Positions 9,201 to 11,131 of a stretch of 11,131 nucleotides of DNA are shown one piece after another (positions within the stretch are counted from its first letter, which is position 1; each line of letters begins with the position of its first letter). The notes below the pieces were generated by a model, which had not been told where the DNA came from, did not search any database, and saw only the letters and a list, made by a program, of their open reading frames with translations. The stretch is from an uncultured Lachnospiraceae bacterium. Its GTDB lineage: Bacteria > Bacillota_A > Clostridia > TANB77 > CAG-508. The stretch lies in NCBI GenBank assembly GCA_947165105.1, contig CAMUZC010000054.1, positions 1-11,131 of the forward strand. Reading direction: 5' to 3'. Both the position numbers and the translations under genes were made by a program.

Positions 9201-10947
9201 CAGTTACTTTAAAATCAATTTTCTTGGCTGTATCTCCAACTGTTATACTATAAAATATTTTATTTGATAAATAATATTTATGGGCACTAGTGAAAGATTC
9301 TTCATTTTCAACTTCAAAATTAACATCACCACTAAAAACTATTAAATCTAAATAAATTTTATGTAAATTCTCTTCGTGTTCTATGTTAATAGTATATAAA
9401 TCTGTTTCACCATCTAAAAGATATTGACTATATGTTTCCTTTTCTATAAGATTTATACGGTCTTTATTACTAAAAATAGATGTTTCAAATTCACAGAAAA
9501 GTGATTTTTGTTCTTCATCATTTTGTCCTTCAAGACATTCAACAACAATCAAAGGTTGATTAGCAGAGATTGAATTATAATCTTTAAAATCCGTCATTGT
9601 TTTTTCGTCATTTAAATAAAAACTGAATACTGTCATTCTATTTGCATGATGTGGATTTCTGATATTTATTATTCTTTCATCATTATATTCAGCTTCAGGA
9701 AAATCTAAAGCTGCATCAAATCTCATATCTGGGAATCCTTTTATTGATCTCATATTAAAATTGATTTCTGTTGCATCTTTTGTTGGTGTCATACCTCTAA
9801 AAATTGCTCTAGCACCTTTTGGAAGAAAATGATTATAAATTACACCTGGAAGTTGAGGGGGAAAAATATATTGATTTTTATTATTATTTTCACTAGATGT
9901 AAATTGAAATGAAAAAATAACACCTTTTGATTTTGTACCTCTGTTTCCAATACAAAATTTTTGATTCCCAATATCTTGATCAACAATAACATGTCTAAGA
10001 AAAATACCATTTTCAATTGAAGATTCTTTTATTATTTTTCCATCATATTCATCATATATAAAAGCTTTCTTAGTATATATATTTCCATTAATTTGAGCTA
10101 AATATGAATCTTGGTTTTTATAATTTATTTCATCATATGTGAAACAAATTGTTTCCAAATTATTGTTTAAAAAACCCATTATTTCTAAATCATTCACTTT
10201 TAATGATTTTGCTTCATTACTTGATATTCCTAAACTTCCAACTGTGATATAATCTCCTTCTTCAGATTTAACATTTAATACATATGAGTCCTCATTATTT
10301 TTAGACATATCAATTAAATATACATCCCCAAATCCAAAATTTATTGGGTCTATATTATTTGAACCTGCTTTTAAATTAGTAGATTGAATACTTTTTCCTT
10401 TTACCCATACATTTAAGTAATCATATACAGTTTCTAAATTTCTAAAGTTGGTTTTTTTATTATTATTAAATTTAAAAGTCATTTCAGTATTTTTTGTATT
10501 AACTGAATAACTGGCTTGTTCATCTATATTAAGTTCACACTCTTTTTCAGAAGCTAATTTTATATCATATTGACATTGTTCATCATCATTTAGACATTTA
10601 ACACATATATATTTAGATTCAGAAATTTCCTCTTTTGTTAAAAATAAATGAATTGTTTCATATGTTTGGATACTTAATGCTTGTCTTTGTTTTAAGCATT
10701 GATCATCTCCTTGTTCAGAAGTAATTATAGCCATTTGAACACTACCAAATGTTGGAATAACTTTTACATCTATACAATTATCAAATTTATAGCTGGCACT
10801 TCTTAAATCCATCAAAAAAGACTTAGAACCTGTTCCACTACATCCTTCTAAACTTGTAATTCTCTCATTATCCACTTCATATTTTGATAGAATAAATGAA
10901 AAGAAACAACTTATTATAAATAATATTTTTAATGGTTTTCCTACCAT
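226..10947 (-). CDS. Giant type I membrane protein with duplicated ectodomain
   Basis: This is a single uninterrupted frame of 3,573 residues with no introns. The start is the ATG at 10945-10947, preceded in frame by TTG, AAT and a TAA; it is the first ATG from the right telomere. The stop is TAA, followed at once by TGA. Seen in the sequence: a signal peptide (1-21); two homologous ectodomain halves (about 22-1755 and 1781-3488) separated by an acidic linker; an Asn/Asp stalk (3489-3509); a transmembrane helix (3511-3535); and a basic-then-acidic cytoplasmic tail (3536-3573). The ectodomain is rich in alternating hydrophobic/polar strands, has spaced cysteine pairs, and carries at least fifteen N-X-S/T sequons (for example NSTD, NGTY, NITL, NDTI). 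No protease, kinase, glycosidase or nucleotide-binding motif is visible. I do not recognise the family. Inference: a cell-surface or endomembrane glycoprotein for adhesion, coat structure or ligand/cargo binding. It is the only gene on the chromosome, so context gives no operon-type clue. Confidence 0.95.
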   Translation of the reverse strand: MVGKPLKILFIISCFFSFILSKYEVDNERITSLEGCSGTGSKSFLMDLRSASYKFDNCIDVKVIPTFGSVQMAIITSEQGDDQCLKQRQALSIQTYETIHLFLTKEEISESKYICVKCLNDDEQCQYDIKLASEKECELNIDEQASYSVNTKNTEMTFKFNNNKKTNFRNLETVYDYLNVWVKGKSIQSTNLKAGSNNIDPINFGFGDVYLIDMSKNNEDSYVLNVKSEEGDYITVGSLGISSNEAKSLKVNDLEIMGFLNNNLETICFTYDEINYKNQDSYLAQINGNIYTKKAFIYDEYDGKIIKESSIENGIFLRHVIVDQDIGNQKFCIGNRGTKSKGVIFSFQFTSSENNNKNQYIFPPQLPGVIYNHFLPKGARAIFRGMTPTKDATEINFNMRSIKGFPDMRFDAALDFPEAEYNDERIINIRNPHHANRMTVFSFYLNDEKTMTDFKDYNSISANQPLIVVECLEGQNDEEQKSLFCEFETSIFSNKDRINLIEKETYSQYLLDGETDLYTINIEHEENLHKIYLDLIVFSGDVNFEVENEESFTSAHKYYLSNKIFYSITVGDTAKKIDFKVTAQKNSFYIVAYQIVIEGDESKNVNEIESGVNFVQSIYIGDDADYMKYVKTSNLKYEQGSDFLINFYSQNCQFVISRTIGTNDDGTPKEEYFPMHDSYSQIIINSTDEYYYTKDYTFRIDITGDDPSQYNKKLCMIYVSGLELSNSTEGSERTISVSEGVPQYYLFTKEYPYMKYTYFVSDINNDLVINFNLLDKGTFDIKVSHNYNYIITKEIFRNEIIVINKEQLKEKCVYDDEVCPIDVYIDLKSTSRDRRVETTIYQVNGAPIYLEKNAIKQDIIFGSVRKRYYLDLGKDETGDITMDYIRGSGYIYATIVDKNKVQDKNEADWRGMYKFPTTKDESLSYGTYLKKIVITKEDTKDCEDGCYLLITVESSVYEENSETEGNYIPYRITITPRILPEGYELSDYLIPRIKMKVNQFVLGNLFNSTDQILTFYQVTLPYESDHIIIDWQADKPSFCINIGTKRPDKENCDFKFETIGHDTVYRLSKEDIIKKANMVHKMDLENSIRNVDLTLGLWTNVLDTLYTSMYAFKIFMPPIYTGENPFDREVIEIIHIRSDQKVQCHPLSKGADDKYSCLFAVIFDEGDAGKNLIVYPRAQMENLQVRFIGSIIDSERIEKNDMQFIVDTMKNPDDQYSSASGRKYLYYQGIEKDKSLLFLVEVTQDSIIEVLSSIYSYNEEQTFVPNPSTPQVFAIKDKKIFFNFETTRDLLINIVCISGHGYFYWEIDGKPEQTYFLGGFEDRLTLTSGVSNSELKFSKLVAQSTTFSMFEIDESGFVFYVTFYPRNSNYNIDQLKVGRATEINYREAIFPLSFFAKLTDKDISISFTFYNYYLDKDFKLEYEKPLLNIWGKVISEEEALEARINPHKRPTSDNSISGAFDGAFGTLFLSAEDIAKYNLENNPYLFFNLEMQEQKVMNNNGIGLEVSILREQSESEQDFCVPEYVYLNGKLSHSKKLINGTYIYKLRTNYDNKYMNIEFSSNNDLIKWNVAYDKDLNNTIDAEKKFLNGRYIMTFEVDENILINQKYVYLVVYYDKENEIDNQLSNYVFKYMNGKGEDSFYFFPQKMDNLSYTVVPDEANNKKTFKISFKPVEQYNVNYYIKAVYKETLIPAEIEETLAISESPGYVIEIDNPEIDGDNITLSFSVPKEKQIAYIKVMSKVEFQHIKEYLLYKPIQVFEDQEFPEVKPEELVEPYEKVIKRSYNEDIRQIRMNANNAPQKQNYQIEFPKGQEIPNYIKVKITNLKEKDNKNKIIYISPDNQDAKENRIQLVQTGVENSVDIWIKNEELKDSNLYATIECQIDEDEKCDYLIEFIGYKYVVIESSAFNYNYYVNEKNTEMVFSIKNDLTTQENKGQTITLYANGGKEINIKLENCIGIACNQYKFRTGAAITSKIQNHNYFQLTVSAQEGDYISVGSKITEEDGKSEKNVLKANSYQFTGYLKKKVLEKECYLLPEINDKNNIYYLVGMFYNTATKISFRGDNIDNIINEETTTKGHFSYVHTYEESNKKKYICIELPDPYEFNIEDLAYSLQLTQPVVNKEGLFNLYAPQLSGTIYPRIIPKGSYVFFNGANLKSDSNDIIYNMISSEGLPVMYIYKCTDYPICNFDFSKTDEVTKINEINSISSWHNKETEKNNSPIDKTQYIMIVKCEDLTELGSEREYCKFQTSIYGNKDEIYLSEGQSFSQYILKGQETKYIIDFSYENDATKIHVDTLVISGDVKFDLTNDDKEIVANKYYLANKIFYSVHLYEPENSGLKKIIVDITANENSYYIIEYKVTRGEKGEFNNTIYEGINYLIPFSTRVGENKKIVKIHNSRILKDSSYLVNFYSLNCLFRVKRENNEEVGIDTYSQDIISNNNEEFITYYINAIDTELSDYKNKMCMLYISGIEITKNKESSYQKPILMGEGVPHKVIFENISRIDYIYPISNREKNIEIYLKVINTAEYKYSISLNSKQIVMGEEFSKSLVVFHGEQISDSCGENEICNIIVSIIVQKKLAYTPILELTIKQIGGNPYYIPKGVVRQDYVAGDSWLNVFTILGKDDEGYITLDFARGSGEVYAKIVKFDEEDKDDQDENAPKWRGFSFPRKQYGTLKYEFYNKKIIFSNTETKDCENGCYLLISLKSSAIGKLNEQYRFHPLTITVGLTPSSSGGVEPLITLDPEQYVVGSLTNREKIKNKKMYEYYEVTIPFDADRIQIDWQSDSAVLLINFEPIRPTIDKYYNYKREFRNDTIFEISKNEIKEILNNDKYRDKKVENINGFSFIIGVYTEDYESIYGTAYSLRVHFIKDINIYKVSSDQKTLCKPEKIDNSNNYRCLFMVIYADLDFIYDLMIYSRSQSPSALTYMYGNFIDSKIYDTFNVDELKKNIPLEGATNYDTKKNNIDFIFLTLSQMGVHFFVNVESDKPDIIEFITSFKTFDTELSPNPSSIQLYSINNDNYMTLKFITTKPLFINIVSLYGDSKIYFKNNENTKYSLRGRDDRLSLAIPSGEESYLIIENNKFESNNNNILLLTEENQMEKPKLAFYLEYYLRSIELNLDEIYFGKTDEIIYKKSDFPFYYYAKLNNIKNSVNAFFILHDLEYNQNMEEINSTQIDIRGTVISQKTIYLIKVNEESKPNLDNSPIIGIYDPAIQVGQVFFNPKDLDTGIDNPTIYLSLEKNNKEFSIKSARIELAVVQENTDVVVTEKLYQYGKINDKNTVNHYRLKVDNSTGYMRIQFSTNSENIDYKINKSPGTKTDQFELEEEEKRTERGKTFITFKKPKDAEYIYLHVFLKEKPSNEKIQSNNYVFKYMNSDSKEKFFEYQIKNSPNIVLNTTNKEYYIVKFNKINKDNVEVIYSIKGVESNNYKNENFTTIALTESPSTVIKKNNSKEDEISVKIDKKNGRSFNYFQVIAQIRDGPITEYEAYNTYIIKETNEPGNPDNDNDDDDNSNTKVVVIIIISAVLFVIIIILVVIIFTFNAKNKGLMDQVNKISFVQSGAKSPDDGNLLLENQNELE
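229..342 (-). other. Cytoplasmic tail with acidic di-leucine motif (3536-3573)
   Basis: The tail has 38 residues. It starts with basic residues next to the membrane (NAKNKG), then continues through VNKISFVQSGAKSPDDGNLL and ends ENQNELE. D3560-D-G-N-L3564-L3565 fits the [DE]xxxL[LI] consensus, which in eukaryotes binds AP-type clathrin adaptors and directs proteins to endosomes, lysosome-like organelles or basolateral/cortical membranes. The preceding Ser-Pro could be a phosphorylation site. No kinase or other enzymatic domain is present. The motif is short, so its function is only suggested. Confidence 0.55.
343..417 (-). other. Transmembrane helix, residues 3511-3535
   Basis: Twenty-five almost purely aliphatic/aromatic residues (VVVIIIISAVLFVIIIILVV then IIFTF) follow Lys3510 and precede a short positively charged segment (NAKNKG). 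With the N-terminal signal peptide this predicts type I topology, with the C terminus in the cytosol. No other segment of the protein is long and hydrophobic enough to be a second membrane span. Confidence 0.95.
421..483 (-). other. Asn/Asp-rich juxtamembrane stalk, residues 3489-3509
   Basis: The stretch KETNEPGNPDNDNDDDDNSN plus a Thr separates the last ectodomain segment from the membrane helix. It is highly acidic and probably disordered. The DNA under it is a run of ATC/ATT-type triplets (about 430-456), a microsatellite-like tract that could vary in length between copies or strains. Such stalks usually act as flexible spacers or proteolytic shedding sites; either role here is inferred. 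Confidence 0.75.
484..5607 (-). repeat. Ectodomain copy B (residues 1781-3488)
   Basis: This is the C-terminal copy of the duplication. Its landmarks match copy A in order: EGDYISVGS (1988-1996), C2178/C2184, KYYLANKIFYS (2314-2324), DCENGCYLLI (2689-2698), DWQ (2776-2778), C2880/C2893 and NYVFKYMN (3362-3369). The residue offset to copy A falls slowly from about 1,765 to 1,736, as expected for one ancestral tandem duplication followed by small indels. The copies are clearly diverged between the landmark blocks, so the event is not recent. Copy B has no signal sequence of its own; it begins directly after the linker. Confidence 0.87.
490..819 (-). other. FnIII-like juxtamembrane segment ending copy B (about 3377-3486)
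   Basis: This is the copy B counterpart of the FnIII-like segment: YYIVKFNKI, VEVIYSIKGV, ALTESPSTVI, ISVKIDK and FNYFQVIAQI strands follow NYVFKYMN in the same order. It is the last folded-looking unit before the stalk and membrane helix. Glycosylation sequons NTT, NFT and NNS occur in it. The fold assignment is inferred from strand pattern only. Confidence 0.4.
5608..5682 (-). other. Inter-repeat acidic/proline linker, residues 1756-1780
   Basis: About 25 residues (QVFEDQEFPEVKPEELVEPY and following) are rich in Glu with several prolines and are low in predicted structure. They sit exactly where copy A ends and copy B begins. The equivalent position after copy B is the Asn/Asp stalk. Each copy is therefore followed by an acidic, probably extended spacer, although the residue types differ (Glu/Pro versus Asp/Asn). 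Confidence 0.7.
5683..10884 (-). repeat. Ectodomain copy A (residues 22-1755)
   Basis: This is the N-terminal copy of the internal protein duplication. Landmarks shared with copy B in the same order are: EGDYITVGS (230-238); the QLPGVIY..LPKG block; KYYLSNKIFYS (557-567); the EGVP block; RGSGYIYA followed by WRG; DCEDGCYLLI (941-950); DWQ (1030-1032); the SDQK block with C1144 and C1157; and NYVFKYMN (1626-1633). The first ~110 residues contain extra cysteines and align poorly with copy B, so the left boundary is approximate. Alternating hydrophobic residues suggest a chain of beta-sandwich modules. Some stretches loosely resemble PPC-type jelly-roll strands, but this is only an impression. 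Confidence 0.85.
5698..6030 (-). other. FnIII-like segment ending copy A (about 1640-1750)
   Basis: After the NYVFKYMN block there are about 110 residues with a beta pattern reminiscent of fibronectin type III or related Ig-like folds: a FKISFKPV strand, a YNVNYYIKAVY strand pair, an ISESPGYV turn, a NITLSFSVP strand and a final YIKVMSKVEF strand. The matching segment is present in copy B. The fold call rests on strand spacing alone and should be treated as tentative. Confidence 0.4.
10885..10947 (-). other. Signal peptide, residues 1-21
   Basis: The N terminus begins MVGKPLK, a short basic region. A strongly hydrophobic core follows (ILFIISCFFSFIL) and then Ser21-Lys22. This is the classic n/h/c layout of a eukaryotic secretory signal, with a plausible cleavage after Ser21. 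Together with the C-terminal membrane helix it places the large central region in the ER lumen and then outside the cell or inside an organelle. The exact cleavage site is inferred. Confidence 0.88.
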
Positions 10948-11084
10948 CAAATTTTATATATATCAAAAATAAGTAATATTTAGATAAATAATTTTTATTT
11001 AATAAAATTTAAAAATAAAGATATATAATGATTATTTATTTTTAAATTATTTATAAAATAAAAAAAATAATTTAAATAATAAAT
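10948..11084 (-). promoter_or_regulatory. 5' flank: leader and presumed promoter
   Basis: The 137 bases between the start codon and the right telomere must hold the promoter and 5' UTR of the minus-strand gene. By hand count only about six bases are G or C. The coding strand has no ATG upstream of the chosen start. A TATATATAT run at 10955-10963 is only about eight bases from the ATG, too close for an ordinary TATA box; another TATA-like stretch lies near 11021-11028. I see no distinctive element I can name. Confidence 0.6.
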
Positions 11085-11129
11085 GGGGATTGGGGATTGG
11101 GGATTGGGGATTGGGGATTGGGGATTGGG
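11085..11129. repeat. Right telomere, GGGGATT heptamers
   Basis: Six complete GGGGATT units (11085-11126) are followed by GGG (11127-11129). They form the G-rich strand running toward the 3' end, in inverted orientation to the left array. The window then ends with CC, which does not fit the repeat. Both arrays begin right after an AT dinucleotide on the G-strand (AT-GGGG), so the register at the junction is the same at both ends. Confidence 0.96.
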
Positions 11130-11131
11130 CC

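Noticed and set aside
226..10947. Bacterial or viral origin of the giant ORF.
   Set aside because: The telomeres, AT-rich flanks, type I topology with signal peptide, and cytosolic di-leucine tail all fit a eukaryotic macronuclear gene. No phage or bacterial neighbour genes are present.
10948..10950. TTG just upstream of the ATG as an alternative start, giving one extra residue.
   Set aside because: Eukaryotic nuclear genes start at ATG. The ATG at 10945-10947 is the first on the coding strand from the right telomere and begins a good signal peptide.
10955..10963. TATATATAT run as a TATA box.
   Set aside because: It is only about eight bases from the start codon, and similar runs are expected by chance in a flank that is about 96% A+T.

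Overview
This window looks like one complete macronuclear nanochromosome of a ciliate, running from telomere to telomere. The left end carries seven perfect AATCCCC heptamers. The right end carries the complementary GGGGATT heptamers in the opposite orientation, six complete plus a partial one. Only 176 and 137 bases of extremely AT-rich flank (about 5% and 4% G+C by hand count) separate the telomeres from a single gene, which fills about 96% of the molecule. The GGGGATT unit does not match the classical spirotrich (GGGGTTTT), Tetrahymena (GGGGTT) or Paramecium repeats. My best guess, from memory and unchecked, is a litostome such as a rumen entodiniomorph. The reading frame has no internal TAA, TAG or TGA in 3,573 codons and ends in tandem TAA-TGA, so this gene follows the standard code.

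Layout, left to right on the + strand: telomere (1-49); 3' flank of the gene (50-225); one intronless minus-strand CDS (226-10947); 5' leader/promoter flank (10948-11084); telomere (11085-11129); two non-telomeric bases (CC). The start used here is the ATG at 10945-10947. The TTG just before it is not a plausible eukaryotic start, and an in-frame TAA lies two codons upstream of the ATG. No other ATG lies between the telomere and this start on the coding strand.

The gene encodes a giant type I membrane protein. It has an N-terminal signal peptide (residues 1-21), an ectodomain of about 3,490 residues, one hydrophobic transmembrane helix (3511-3535) and a 38-residue cytoplasmic tail with an acidic di-leucine motif. 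The ectodomain consists of two collinear, diverged copies of a unit of about 1,710-1,730 residues (A: about 22-1755; B: 1781-3488). A short acidic/proline-containing linker joins them, and an Asn/Asp stalk follows copy B. Each copy is beta-strand-rich and rich in N-glycosylation sequons. Each carries regularly spaced cysteine pairs and ends in a fibronectin-III-like segment. I recognise no catalytic motif and no named family. The likely role, by inference, is a surface, adhesion, structural or receptor/cargo protein.

The most notable points are the internal duplication, the reciprocal loss of cysteine pairs between the copies, the unusual telomere heptamer, and the completeness of a single-gene chromosome of 11 kb.
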